This document shows positions 9,660 to 18,838 of a stretch of 64,000 nucleotides of DNA, piece by piece. The stretch comes from Bacteroidales bacterium (lineage in GTDB: Bacteria; Bacteroidota; Bacteroidia; Bacteroidales; UBA10428), in assembly GCA_016929525.1 (NCBI GenBank), contig JAFGIP010000034.1, forward strand, positions 1 to 64,000. The letters are read 5' to 3'. Both the position numbers and the translations under genes were made by a program. Below the pieces are notes generated by a model, which searched no databases, was not told the DNA's origin, and was given only the letters and a program-made list of their open reading frames with translations. Position 1 is the first letter of the stretch, and each line of letters opens with the position of its first letter.

Positions 9660-10277
9660 TTAATTCTCTGGAATAGCTTCAAAGGTAAATCCTTTTTCAG
9701 CAAATTTTGCCATGAGTTTTGGTAACACATAAAGAACCTTGCCGGAGGCTTTTAATGAATCATGGAATACAAGAATGGAACCTTCACGTGAAAAACGGAG
9801 AACTGCTTTCAGACATATTTTTTCGGATAATCTTGGTTCATAATCATGGCTCATTATTTCCCATAATATTATTTTGTATTTAGCCTGTAATATTTTTATC
9901 TGCGACTTTTTTATCCTGCCATATGGTGGTCTGAAAAGACGTGATCCGATGATGTGATCAGCAAGCTCTGTATCATCATAATAAGTTTCATCATCTGTAT
10001 TCCAGCCTTTAAGATGGCTGTAAGTATGATTACCAACAGTATGTCCACGTTTTTTTATTTCTTCAAAAAGATCAGGATGTCTTTCCGCATTTCTTCCCAG
10101 ACAGAAGAAAGTTGCTTTGGCATTGAACTCGTCGAGTAAATCCAGTACTTTTTCAGTAACACCAGGGGTAGGGCCATCATCAAAAGTGATATATAATTTT
10201 TTCCCGTCGGCTCTTCTATCCCAAATTACCGTTGGATATAATTTTTTCATCCACTTGGAAACATACCAGTATGCCAT
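9660..10277 (-). CDS. Polysaccharide deacetylase (NodB/CE4 family)
   Basis: A 205-aa carbohydrate esterase family 4 domain. Motif 1 is 'YITFDDGPTPGV' (Asp33-Asp34, the catalytic base and a metal ligand). Motif 2 is 'GNHTYSH' (His84 and His88, metal ligands). Motif 3 is 'RPPYGR', and 'LVFHDS' is the late catalytic histidine motif. The family removes N- or O-acetyl groups from glycans. No signal peptide is evident, but the N-terminal 'WYVSKWMKKLYP' resembles the short amphipathic start common in Bacteroidota homologues. It sits 2 bp after the DUF2723 gene and 3 bp before a GT4 gene, so glycan tailoring is the likely job. Confidence 0.92.
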   Translation of the reverse strand: MAYWYVSKWMKKLYPTVIWDRRADGKKLYITFDDGPTPGVTEKVLDLLDEFNAKATFFCLGRNAERHPDLFEEIKKRGHTVGNHTYSHLKGWNTDDETYYDDTELADHIIGSRLFRPPYGRIKKSQIKILQAKYKIILWEIMSHDYEPRLSEKICLKAVLRFSREGSILVFHDSLKASGKVLYVLPKLMAKFAEKGFTFEAIPEN

Positions 10278-10279
10278 AC

Positions 10280-13200
10280 CTATTTAAACAGAAATGTTAT
10301 TGCGTCACCATAGTTTTCCAGCTGCTGTTGTATTTTAGCACTGTAAAATTTATCATTATAAGAAGTACTGTATCGTAATAATTCTTTAATAACATACTGT
10401 GCTACCTGACGTTCAAACTGCAAATTCTGCCATTGATCCATTCTCAGGCTAAGAAGATAATCTACATCCTGCAGTGTATTTTCAAGTATAATATCGGCGA
10501 TTTCCTGTGCTTGCTTTTGTTGATTGAGTGCATAATAATTTTCTACAATACCCAACATGTAAAAGTCGAATGGTACAATTTCATTAGGGATAATTTCCAT
10601 ACATCTGTTTTGGGCCAATATTGCCGAATCTTTCTTACCTTCTTCAATAAGTGCCGAGGCAAGAGCGATAAAGTTATGTCTGAAGTTGGCAAGCATACGC
10701 AAAGAGTTTTCTTCAAGGTAAAGGTCTTTTTCTTCTATCCCCCCCCATTTGAATTTATTCATCATATTATCGAAGACAACATCGGTATTCATTTCACCCA
10801 TTGATCCAAATCCCGGGTCGACATACGCAGGAATTATTCGATAAGCAAGCCCGTGTGATTCAAAGAAATTATCAAGATCAAGATAATTTTCGTTACCTAC
10901 TGTAATGGCATAATAAATTGGTCTTTCCCAGTCGTTTGTTGCAAGAAAGTCAAGAACCATAAGATGATTTTTAGTAAGATATCCCTGCTTTATTTCCCAT
11001 CGTATAGGGTTTTGATATTTATCTGCCATATTGGGCTTAATGGTTCCGTTATTGAAGACTTTAACAGAATCAGCATTTAACCTGAATTTATGTTGCGGAA
11101 TAAAATATATCCCCTCGGGAATACCCGGAATTGATTTTAGAAGTGCTTCATCATGAGTAATAAAATCAATAGCTTCTTTCAGATCGATATAACCTTTAAC
11201 ACGATCCTGCAGGTATACAATGTCCCGTTCAACCTGGATATAGTCTTCTTTTTTCAATGTCATTTTTATAGGGTCAGAATCGTAAGCTTTTCGTTCCATC
11301 TGTTCAATATACCAGTCGGCTGAAAGATAACTGAGGTTTATAACCCTTACATCAGTTCTTATTCCTTCTACTTCCTGTGCATACCATAAAGGGAAAGTAT
11401 CGTTGTCGCCATTGGTAAAAAGTATAGCATTTTTTTCGCAGGAATTCAGGTAATTCGAAGCAAAGTCACGGGCAAGGTATCTTCCTGACCGGTCATGATC
11501 ATCCCAATTTTCGACAGCCATTAATATTGGTACCAGAACTGTAATTAATAATGCAATTACAGCGATTACCTGTTTATCCCTGACTGTTCCTCCAATAATC
11601 TTCATAAGTGCCAGCAGCAATGATATTATGAGCATTACATATATAGCCGAAATTGTAAATGTGAGTGTTCCATTTGATATAAAATCGAGCAGTGCAATAA
11701 CAGCTAGCGATATCAAACCTCTGGTGATAAACCGGGATAAAGATTTCATATCGCTGTTTTTTGCCGATTGGTAAAGTCCTGCGACTGACATTCCTATCCA
11801 TATTGCGAATGCATAAAACGATCCCGCATATGCATAATCTCTCTCACGGGGTTGAATGGGGTATTGATTAAGATATACCACAATTGCGATCCCTGTAAAA
11901 AAGAACAACGATAATACAACCCAGAAATTCTTTTTATCCTTCCGATACTGGAAGAACATACCCAGTAAACCAAGAATCAGGGGGAGCATATAATATTTAT
12001 TATGTGCTTTATTGTTTTTTAATTTATCTGGTAATTTTTCCTGATTTCCTATTCGTGCTGCATCAAGAAAATTGATACCTGAAATCCAGTTCCCTTTATT
12101 TATTTCCTCTTTGTAATGGCTTTGGATATCGTTTTGTCTGCCTGAGTAATTCCACATAAAATATCTGAAGTACATATGGCCAAGTTGGTACCTGATAAAA
12201 AAGCGTATATTTTTATTAAAACCCGGAGGATTTTTTGGTGAAGAATAATCATAAACTATATCACCATACCTGTCACGTACCGGTTCCCCTTCCCGATTCA
12301 GACGAACTTCAAACAAATCACTCTCATCCAATCCTGTCCAACGGGTATATGCTTCAATATGTTCAGGTTGCTGGCTGTACATCCTCGGGAAGAACGTGTT
12401 ATACTTGCTATCGTATTTATAAACAGGTTTATAATTGATGATTTTGTATTTGCCATCAACCGGGGCATAAACCGGTTTGCCTTTTCCTGCATTTCTTCCC
12501 GGGGCATTTAAATATTGTCCATAGATTAAAGGCCGATCACCATATTGTTCCCTGTTTAAATAAGATAATAGGCTGAACAAATGTTCAGGGTTGTTCTGAT
12601 CCATTGGAGGATTGGCTTGTGAGCGAATAACAATCAGTGCGTAGGATGAATATCCTATTAATATTACAGTAACCGCCAGAATAATTGTATTTGCAATATA
12701 TTTTTTAAGCTTATGAGTATAACTAATCCCGAAAATGAGTAATCCTGTTAAAATTATTAAATAGATAAATACTCCTGAGAAGTATGGCAGTCCGGTACTG
12801 TTAACAATTACCCGTTCAAAAACGGAAGCAAATTTCACGGTTCCGGGAATTATAACATACATTAATCCACCCAATATGATAGCCATGATAACTATTACTG
12901 ATATTATACCAGTTCTTGTAGGTTGGAATTTTTTAAAGAAATATATAAGAACTATAGCCGGGATAGCCAGTAAATTCAACAAATGAACACCAATTGAAAG
13001 TCCCATCAGGTAAGCGATAAGAATGAGCCACCTGTTAGCATATTTTTCATCGGCAATATTTTCCCATTTTAAAATGGCCCAGAACACTACTGCAGTGAAC
13101 AGTGATGAACTTGCATATACCTCGCCTTCAACCGCTGAAAACCAGAATGTATCACTAAAAGTATATGCCAACGCACCAACGATACCGGATCCGATAATAA

Positions 13201-13555
13201 CTATTCTCTGTGCAAAATCCGGTTCATCTTCCTGCGCAAAAGATTTTCGGATAAGATGTGTTATGGTCCAAAATAAAAACAGGATTGTGAATGCACTGGC
13301 AAGGCCCGAAAGTGCATTTATTGCTAATGCTACACTTTGTGTATCATCGCCAACAAAAAGGGAAAATAACCTGCCTACCAGGAGGAATAACGGTGCTCCG
13401 GGCGGATGACCTACTTCAAGCTTATAGGATGCTGCAATAAACTCACCGCAATCCCAAAAACTTGCAGTTGATTCTATAGTTGTAAGATAAGTATAACCAG
13501 CAATTAGAAAAACGATCCAACCAACAAGGTTGTTAAGGGAGGAATATTTTTTCAC
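10280..13555 (-). CDS. DUF2723 membrane protein (GT117 / TMEM260-like)
   Basis: A 1091-aa polytopic membrane protein. The N-terminus 'TTIESTASFWDCGEFIAAS' followed by 'GHPPGAPLF' is the hallmark first loop of DUF2723. About ten or more hydrophobic segments follow up to residue ~690. A soluble C-terminal part includes 'TNGDNDTFPLWYAQE', also typical of the family. DUF2723 proteins are classed as GT117, related to eukaryotic TMEM260 O-mannosyltransferases, so protein O-glycosylation is plausible but not proven here. The start codon is GTG at 13555. The first gene of a tight five-gene minus-strand operon that ends with the sulfotransferase-like gene at 6441. Confidence 0.93.
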   Translation of the reverse strand: MKKYSSLNNLVGWIVFLIAGYTYLTTIESTASFWDCGEFIAASYKLEVGHPPGAPLFLLVGRLFSLFVGDDTQSVALAINALSGLASAFTILFLFWTITHLIRKSFAQEDEPDFAQRIVIIGSGIVGALAYTFSDTFWFSAVEGEVYASSSLFTAVVFWAILKWENIADEKYANRWLILIAYLMGLSIGVHLLNLLAIPAIVLIYFFKKFQPTRTGIISVIVIMAIILGGLMYVIIPGTVKFASVFERVIVNSTGLPYFSGVFIYLIILTGLLIFGISYTHKLKKYIANTIILAVTVILIGYSSYALIVIRSQANPPMDQNNPEHLFSLLSYLNREQYGDRPLIYGQYLNAPGRNAGKGKPVYAPVDGKYKIINYKPVYKYDSKYNTFFPRMYSQQPEHIEAYTRWTGLDESDLFEVRLNREGEPVRDRYGDIVYDYSSPKNPPGFNKNIRFFIRYQLGHMYFRYFMWNYSGRQNDIQSHYKEEINKGNWISGINFLDAARIGNQEKLPDKLKNNKAHNKYYMLPLILGLLGMFFQYRKDKKNFWVVLSLFFFTGIAIVVYLNQYPIQPRERDYAYAGSFYAFAIWIGMSVAGLYQSAKNSDMKSLSRFITRGLISLAVIALLDFISNGTLTFTISAIYVMLIISLLLALMKIIGGTVRDKQVIAVIALLITVLVPILMAVENWDDHDRSGRYLARDFASNYLNSCEKNAILFTNGDNDTFPLWYAQEVEGIRTDVRVINLSYLSADWYIEQMERKAYDSDPIKMTLKKEDYIQVERDIVYLQDRVKGYIDLKEAIDFITHDEALLKSIPGIPEGIYFIPQHKFRLNADSVKVFNNGTIKPNMADKYQNPIRWEIKQGYLTKNHLMVLDFLATNDWERPIYYAITVGNENYLDLDNFFESHGLAYRIIPAYVDPGFGSMGEMNTDVVFDNMMNKFKWGGIEEKDLYLEENSLRMLANFRHNFIALASALIEEGKKDSAILAQNRCMEIIPNEIVPFDFYMLGIVENYYALNQQKQAQEIADIILENTLQDVDYLLSLRMDQWQNLQFERQVAQYVIKELLRYSTSYNDKFYSAKIQQQLENYGDAITFLFK

Positions 13556-13730
13556 TTGATTTGTTCTAAGTTAGACATAGACATTAAAAAGTGTGATTTC
13601 GCGGAATTTTATAATGTGACAAAGAACGCTAATTTCCGATTAAATTAAAACAGAATTAGTGCACAGGTTAAGTAATCTTAACACTTTTTAAAATAGAGAC
13701 AGTTAATATAAGTTAAAAGTGATTGTCGGG

Positions 13731-14552
13731 TTATTCTTTCACTGCCGTAAAATTTAGGCCAAAAAAGAAATATTCTTTCAGAAAAGATATTTTTCTACAA
13801 AGAAACTGTTCATTTTTGATTATTCTGTCAGAACTGAAAAATCTATAGAAAATCGGGAAGTACAATCGAATAAATTGAACTGAATCATGGTCGATAATTA
13901 ATCCTTCATTCTTCATCAATTTTGTCCACGTTCTTAGTGAACGTATATTTTCATTTCCAAGTAAAAATGTTTTATCCAGTTTTTCATCATAGAGTTCAAT
14001 TATTTTTTTATTACCGCGTCGTAAAAAGTATTGCAACTGCTGGATTATACTATTTCCATTTACTTCGGTGGATATTAATTTTCCTTTTGAAATAAGTGAA
14101 TCGTGTATAATTTTTAATGCTTTATCATTGGGCTCGAGATGATGTAAAGTATCCTGGGCAATAACATAATTGAATTGCTGTTTGAAATTTAAATCAAAAA
14201 TATCTTCATAATTAAGTGACAGGTTCTTAAGATCACCAAAATTATTCCAGTATTTTAATCGTTGATTGATAAGTTCAAAATAATGCTCTAATGTATTCCC
14301 GTATACTTTATGGCCATTCAAAGCGAGAAAGATAGCTACAGATCCGTATCCACATCCACAGTCCCAGATATAAGAATCAGATTTTTCAACATTTTCATAG
14401 ATGTAATTAAGCCGTTGTAGAAAATATTTCGTTCTGAAATTATACACTGCCTTGTTTCTGCTGGCAAGAAATTTATAATACCCCCAAAGGTTCTTATTGT
14501 TTTCCAGTTCTTTAAGAAATAACTTGAAGAAATTTTCAACGGAAATATTCAT
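13731..14552 (-). CDS. Class I SAM-dependent methyltransferase
   Basis: A 273-aa protein with a Rossmann-type methyltransferase core. Motif I is 'YIWDCGCGYGSVAIF' (61-75) and 'HKVYGNTLE' follows as motif II. 'NYVIAQDTLHHLEPNDKAL' corresponds to motif IV and its helix, as in UbiE-like enzymes. The substrate is unknown. It stands alone, 175 bp upstream of the DUF2723 gene and in the same direction. Its location in the glycan block makes a sugar or lipid methylation role possible, but this is inference only. Confidence 0.8.
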   Translation of the reverse strand: MNISVENFFKLFLKELENNKNLWGYYKFLASRNKAVYNFRTKYFLQRLNYIYENVEKSDSYIWDCGCGYGSVAIFLALNGHKVYGNTLEHYFELINQRLKYWNNFGDLKNLSLNYEDIFDLNFKQQFNYVIAQDTLHHLEPNDKALKIIHDSLISKGKLISTEVNGNSIIQQLQYFLRRGNKKIIELYDEKLDKTFLLGNENIRSLRTWTKLMKNEGLIIDHDSVQFIRLYFPIFYRFFSSDRIIKNEQFLCRKISFLKEYFFFGLNFTAVKE

Positions 14553-14625
14553 TCTTTGTTAAAATTTGGCATTTATTAAATAGTGGTAAAAATAAAACAA
14601 TAATAAAAAGCTCTGATTATTAAAA

Positions 14626-15144
14626 TTATTTCGGATCATTTCTAATTACGTAACGCCACAAATTACTTGCCCATGGTTCTCCGGCATATTCGATACCAAT
14701 TCTTTGGGTGATTGTAATAGGATGAAAAATATTGTTATCTCTGATTTCAATTCGGGAGGAGTTACAAATATCTTCGCCATAATATGAGCCGTCGAGGCCC
14801 AGATATTTAGTGAGTTTTCCTGGTCCTTTGATACCTTCTATTCCTCTTATCAGAACTGCTTGCGGGTCATCTTCTTTTCCTGTAACAATATTAAACATCC
14901 AGTACATTCCGTAAATCAGATAAACATAAATATGTCCCCCTCTTGTGTACATTATTTCTGTTCTGCTTGTTCGTCCTTTGCTTGCATGACAGGCAAGATC
15001 TTCTTCTCCACGATAGGCTTCGACTTCTGTAATCATATATAAATGATCGACATTATCCTTCTTTAAAAAAAGATATTTTCCAATAAGTTCCGGCGCTACT
15101 TCAAGTACATCGCGAATAAAAAAATCATACTCAAGTTTAATCAT
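14626..15144 (-). CDS. 3-methyladenine DNA glycosylase (AAG/MPG family)
   Basis: A 172-aa base-excision repair enzyme of the alkyladenine glycosylase family (PF02245). It shows 'ITEVEAYRGEEDLACHA', with the catalytic glutamate, then 'RTEIMYTRGGHIYVYLIYGM' and 'FNIVTG', all diagnostic. 'DPQAVLIRGIEG' and 'GPGKLTKYLGL' complete the fold. It removes alkylated purines such as 3-methyladenine and hypoxanthine. The length is slightly short of the typical 190-200 aa. The start overlaps the O-antigen ligase stop by 8 bp, so the two are transcribed together, though no functional link is obvious. Confidence 0.94.
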   Translation of the reverse strand: MIKLEYDFFIRDVLEVAPELIGKYLFLKKDNVDHLYMITEVEAYRGEEDLACHASKGRTSRTEIMYTRGGHIYVYLIYGMYWMFNIVTGKEDDPQAVLIRGIEGIKGPGKLTKYLGLDGSYYGEDICNSSRIEIRDNNIFHPITITQRIGIEYAGEPWASNLWRYVIRNDPK

Positions 15145-16714
15145 TTACCTCTTCTTTATCAGGCATTGAAAATAAAAGAAATGAATAGAAAAATGCAAAA
15201 AACGAAACGCCAACATGTGTCTCCAGCGTATCTTCATTCATCATAGATAACGCAGCAATAAGAAAGAAAATCAAAAAAAGCAGATTACGATATTTTTTTT
15301 CCAATAAGGGTGGTGTAAACAGGGCAAAAAGAAACCAAAGGAAACCAAATATCCCGAAAGTCAGAAAAAATGTAATAAACTGATTATGTGTTCGGTGCTG
15401 TAATTCTTTTTTTAATATTGAACCATCAAGTTCATATTGTTCAGTAAATTCATCTGCAACATCGCCGGTTCCTGTGCCAAGCCAAAATTTTCTCTTTACT
15501 ATGTTTATCCCCGTTTTTAAATACTCTATTCGTTGAGCAAGAGACTGCCCGTTAGGATTACCGGTTTTTTTATATCGTTCAATTTCCCACAGCAATTCAT
15601 ATATTCTCGGATATAATGAGAATTTATTTTTTTGAAGATAATTTGTATAGCCTTTTTCAATCATATCAACATCTGTCTTACTTAATGCTGCCAACCCTGA
15701 AGAATCTTTCCGATAACCCAATGATGTTAGATATCGGATCATTGTGACTTTTATTTTCTGTCTTTTTCGATCAAGTGAGTCAAATGGAAATTCACTGATT
15801 CTTTTCCACTCGTTTTCAAGTTCTTCCAGAGAAATGTATATCCATATCTGATAGCCATTTTCATATTCATCACAATCTTTCTGGTTTATATATGAATTTC
15901 CGTTCGCAGTATATTTATCAAGATTTTCAAATTCGATGTTATATCTCTTATTAAATCGTTGCCATGAGTAAAAACCGTAATATACTACTCCAATCAATAG
16001 AATAAAACTTATTAAGTAACTTAAAATCTCATAACTTATCTTATTTTGCTGATATGACCACCAAATAATAGATAAAGGAGTAAGTGCAATAAATATTATT
16101 ATGCCGGTAAACGAACGGAGTAAAACAAGAAAGGCAATTAACCATAACATTATAGCTATGAATACTATTTTTTCATTTAACGTATAAGACGTGAACTGAA
16201 AGAATACGGTATACAATATAGTATAAATTGTAAGTACGACGATCAAAGCAAATCGGATATGCGAAATAAATAACGAAGCATAACGCGAATCAACCGGATC
16301 GATTCTTGAAAATCCCAATATAATATATGACGTAATTAACGAACTGACAAAAACGGTTGCTATGAAAAACCGGATTATGATATTAAATTCTTTTTTAGTA
16401 AATGGATCAGAAGTGCCATAAATTATTGGAAGTGCAAATAATGGCAGCTTGATACGAATGTCATGTAAAGCATATGTCAAATCAATTGTATTGAATAACC
16501 ATATAATATGAATAATATAAATTGAGAGTAATAACAGGATTGATTTCCGCTGTGCAATAATTTTCAGTTTTCTTTTAAAATTACCTTCCAATAACCAGTT
16601 GACTGATAACAAAATTTGAGCTGAGCTTAACAGGAAATAAGATACAGGTAAACCAATTACCAACAATATGGTTGCTATAAGAAAAATATATCGATGTACT
16701 TTAACTGGAAGCAT
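15137..16714 (-). CDS. O-antigen ligase/polymerase family membrane protein
   Basis: A 525-aa polytopic inner-membrane protein with about ten hydrophobic segments and one large soluble loop (about 245-405). The loop ends 'QSLAQRIEYLKTG', and the conserved 'LGTGTGDVADEF' and 'RTHNQFITFFLTFGIFG' follow. These are signatures of the WaaL/Wzy family (PF04932), which joins or polymerises glycan repeat units on the periplasmic face. It cannot be told from sequence whether it is a ligase, a polymerase or a protein glycan transferase. The loop is longer than in the second family member at 31143. The 3-methyladenine glycosylase gene overlaps its end. Confidence 0.85.
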   Translation of the reverse strand: MLPVKVHRYIFLIATILLVIGLPVSYFLLSSAQILLSVNWLLEGNFKRKLKIIAQRKSILLLLSIYIIHIIWLFNTIDLTYALHDIRIKLPLFALPIIYGTSDPFTKKEFNIIIRFFIATVFVSSLITSYIILGFSRIDPVDSRYASLFISHIRFALIVVLTIYTILYTVFFQFTSYTLNEKIVFIAIMLWLIAFLVLLRSFTGIIIFIALTPLSIIWWSYQQNKISYEILSYLISFILLIGVVYYGFYSWQRFNKRYNIEFENLDKYTANGNSYINQKDCDEYENGYQIWIYISLEELENEWKRISEFPFDSLDRKRQKIKVTMIRYLTSLGYRKDSSGLAALSKTDVDMIEKGYTNYLQKNKFSLYPRIYELLWEIERYKKTGNPNGQSLAQRIEYLKTGINIVKRKFWLGTGTGDVADEFTEQYELDGSILKKELQHRTHNQFITFFLTFGIFGFLWFLFALFTPPLLEKKYRNLLFLIFFLIAALSMMNEDTLETHVGVSFFAFFYSFLLFSMPDKEEVND

Positions 16715-16865
16715 TCTTCAGGTATTACTTTACAAATAAAGTCAATATAGCAATAGAAATCTGAAATAAAGTTAAAAATTATGAATCAAACACACTGGGG
16801 AAATATTAAAGCCTGAAACCCTTATTAATTATTACAATGCTGCACATTAAATAAATTACATTTCA

Positions 16866-16898
16866 TTTGTTTATTTCATAAAATTAATTGTATTTTTG
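16866..16898 (+). promoter_or_regulatory. Bacteroidota promoter for rplM-rpsI
   Basis: A -33 element TTTG (16866-16869) and a -7 element TATTTTTG (16891-16898) are separated by 21 bp, matching the Bacteroidota sigma-ABfr consensus TTTG-N19-21-TAnnTTTG. Transcription would begin near 16905, giving a leader of about 60 nt before the GTG start of rplM. Confidence 0.75.
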
Positions 16899-16963
16899 CA
16901 CTCCACATTTTCAGGGTAGTTGAAAAAAGTAGTTCTAAGATATTAATTTTAAAGTAGATAAAA

Positions 16964-17410
16964 GTGGATACGCTAAGTTATAAGACCATATCGGCTAACA
17001 AAGGGACGGTAAATAAAGAATGGTATATTGTAGATGCTACAAATGAAATTCTGGGAAGACTTTCCACAAAAGTTGCAATGACTTTAAGAGGGAAAAATAA
17101 ATCAGATTTCACACCTCATGTCGATTGTGGAGATAATGTAATTATAATCAATGCAGAAAAGGTAAGACTTACAGGTAACAAGGTTGTTGATAAGAAATAT
17201 ATACGTCATACCGGGTATCCTGGCGGACAAAGATCAGAAACCGTTGAGCAGGTTTTGAAAAAGAACCCCATTAAAGTTATTGAACATGCAGTAAAAGGTA
17301 TGTTACCCAAAAGCAGATTAGGTAATGCAATATTTAAAAACCTGTATGTTTATGCCGGTGATAAACATCCACATGAAGCTCAGCAACCAAAAGAATTAAA
17401 AATTAATTAA
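16964..17410 (+). CDS. rplM: 50S ribosomal protein L13
   Basis: A 148-aa early-assembly protein of the large ribosomal subunit. The start is GTG at 16964, giving 'MDTLSYKTISANK', the conserved Bacteroidota N-terminus. 'HVDCGDNVIIINAEKVRLTG' and 'RHTGYPGG' are diagnostic of L13, and 'GMLPKSRLGNAIFKNLYVYA' closes the fold. It is followed after 19 bp by rpsI, the near-universal L13-S9 pair. It is driven by the promoter at 16866-16898. Confidence 0.98.
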   Translation: MDTLSYKTISANKGTVNKEWYIVDATNEILGRLSTKVAMTLRGKNKSDFTPHVDCGDNVIIINAEKVRLTGNKVVDKKYIRHTGYPGGQRSETVEQVLKKNPIKVIEHAVKGMLPKSRLGNAIFKNLYVYAGDKHPHEAQQPKELKIN

Positions 17411-17429
17411 TCAAATAATAATTTTTACT

Positions 17430-17816
17430 ATGGAAATAGTAAATGCGCTTGGTAGAAGAAAATCAGCAATTGCCAGAATATATTTGAATAGCGGTAAAGG
17501 CAGCATTAAGGTAAATAACAGGGAACTTGAAGATTATTTTCCTTTTGAGCAGCTGCAATATATTGTTAAACAGCCATTGGCACTTACTGAATCTGAAGGC
17601 AAATATGATATTAAGGTAAATCTTATCGGAGGAGGAGTAAAAGGACAGGCAGAGGCATTGCGCCTTGCTATTACCAGAGCTTTAATAAAAGCAGATCCTG
17701 AGAATAAAGAAATTCTCAAATCAAATAAATTACTTACAAGAGATCCCCGCCGGGTTGAAAGAAAGAAACCCGGTCGTCCAAAAGCTAGGAAAAGATTCCA
17801 GTTTAGTAAACGTTAG
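17430..17816 (+). CDS. rpsI: 30S ribosomal protein S9
   Basis: A 128-aa small-subunit protein. It begins 'MEIVNALGRRKSAIARIYL' and ends in the basic tail 'RKRFQFSKR', whose last arginine reaches the P-site tRNA in ribosomes. 'GGGVKGQAEALRLAITRAL' is the conserved core. Co-transcribed with rplM. A 99-bp gap separates it from rpsB. Confidence 0.98.
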   Translation: MEIVNALGRRKSAIARIYLNSGKGSIKVNNRELEDYFPFEQLQYIVKQPLALTESEGKYDIKVNLIGGGVKGQAEALRLAITRALIKADPENKEILKSNKLLTRDPRRVERKKPGRPKARKRFQFSKR

Positions 17817-17915
17817 TAATTTATTATTTTGTTTAGTATCTAAATTGTGGAGACTCCTGTCTTGTATAGGGCTACTTCATGATTGACAAGTATAAGAATG
17901 TAAACAAGTTATAAA

Positions 17916-18806
17916 ATGTCAAGAACAAATTTTAATGAATTATTGGATGCAGGTGTGCATTTTGGACACCTGAAGAGAAAATGGAACCCTCATATGGCTC
18001 CCTATATATTTATGGAGCGTAATGGGATTCACATTATCGATTTACAGAAAACAGCTGCTAAAATTGATGAAGCATGTGCTGCCGTTAAACAAATTGCTAA
18101 ATCAGGAAGAAAAATCCTGTTTGTAGCGACAAAAAAACAAGCAAAAGATCTGGTAGCAGAAAGAGTGAACCGAGTTAATATGCCTTATGCTACAGAACGT
18201 TGGCCAGGAGGCATGCTTACTAACTTTCCGACTATCAGGAAAGCAGTTAAGAAAATGGCTTCAATCGATAAAATGGCTGCCGATGGCACTTTTGAAAATA
18301 TGTCAAAGAGAGAACGTTTGCAAGTTACCCGTCAAAGGGCAAAACTGGAAAAAAACTTTGGCAGTATTGCCGACCTTACTCGTTTACCAGCTGCAATGTT
18401 TGTAGTAGACATTTCAAAAGAATATATAGCAGTTCGGGAAGCAAGAAGATTGAATATCCCTGTATTTGCAATGGTTGATACCAATTCTGACCCGAATATG
18501 GTTGATTTTCCTATCCCGGCAAATGACGATGCTTCTAAATCGATAGCTCTTATAATCGATAAGATTTGCGAGGCAGTTCAGGAAGGACTCGATGAAAGAA
18601 AAATGGAAAAAGAGAAAGAAGCCGCAAGTAGTGATCCGAAAAAGGAAAATGATATAAAAGGAAATAAAAATGATGCAAAGAAATCACCTGTTAAGAAAGC
18701 AGTTGTTGCTGAAGCTGATGAAGAACTTGATGATGAGATTAGCGATAACGAACTTGACGATGACGATGATTTTGACATTGATGTAGATGTTGATGACGAT
18801 GAATAA
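17916..18806 (+). CDS. rpsB: 30S ribosomal protein S2 with long acidic tail
   Basis: A 296-aa protein. The S2 core covers about 1-228: 'ELLDAGVHFGHLKRKWNPHM' at the start, then 'ERWPGGMLTNF' and 'VDTNSDPNMVDFPIPANDDA'. After the core comes a charged extension of about 65 residues, first Lys-rich, then a run of Asp/Glu ending 'DDDDDFDIDVDVDDDE'. S2 from model bacteria is about 230-260 aa, so the tail is an add-on of unknown role. The rpsB-tsf pair is universally linked; tsf starts 32 bp downstream. Confidence 0.98.
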   Translation: MSRTNFNELLDAGVHFGHLKRKWNPHMAPYIFMERNGIHIIDLQKTAAKIDEACAAVKQIAKSGRKILFVATKKQAKDLVAERVNRVNMPYATERWPGGMLTNFPTIRKAVKKMASIDKMAADGTFENMSKRERLQVTRQRAKLEKNFGSIADLTRLPAAMFVVDISKEYIAVREARRLNIPVFAMVDTNSDPNMVDFPIPANDDASKSIALIIDKICEAVQEGLDERKMEKEKEAASSDPKKENDIKGNKNDAKKSPVKKAVVAEADEELDDEISDNELDDDDDFDIDVDVDDDE

Positions 18807-18838
18807 AATTTATATATAAACCGAAAAAATTAAATGCT

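Noticed and set aside
13666-13690. GTTAAG-TAAT-CTTAAC hairpin followed by ACTTTTT
   Set aside because: Terminator-like only on the plus strand, where no gene ends. The flanking genes are on the minus strand.
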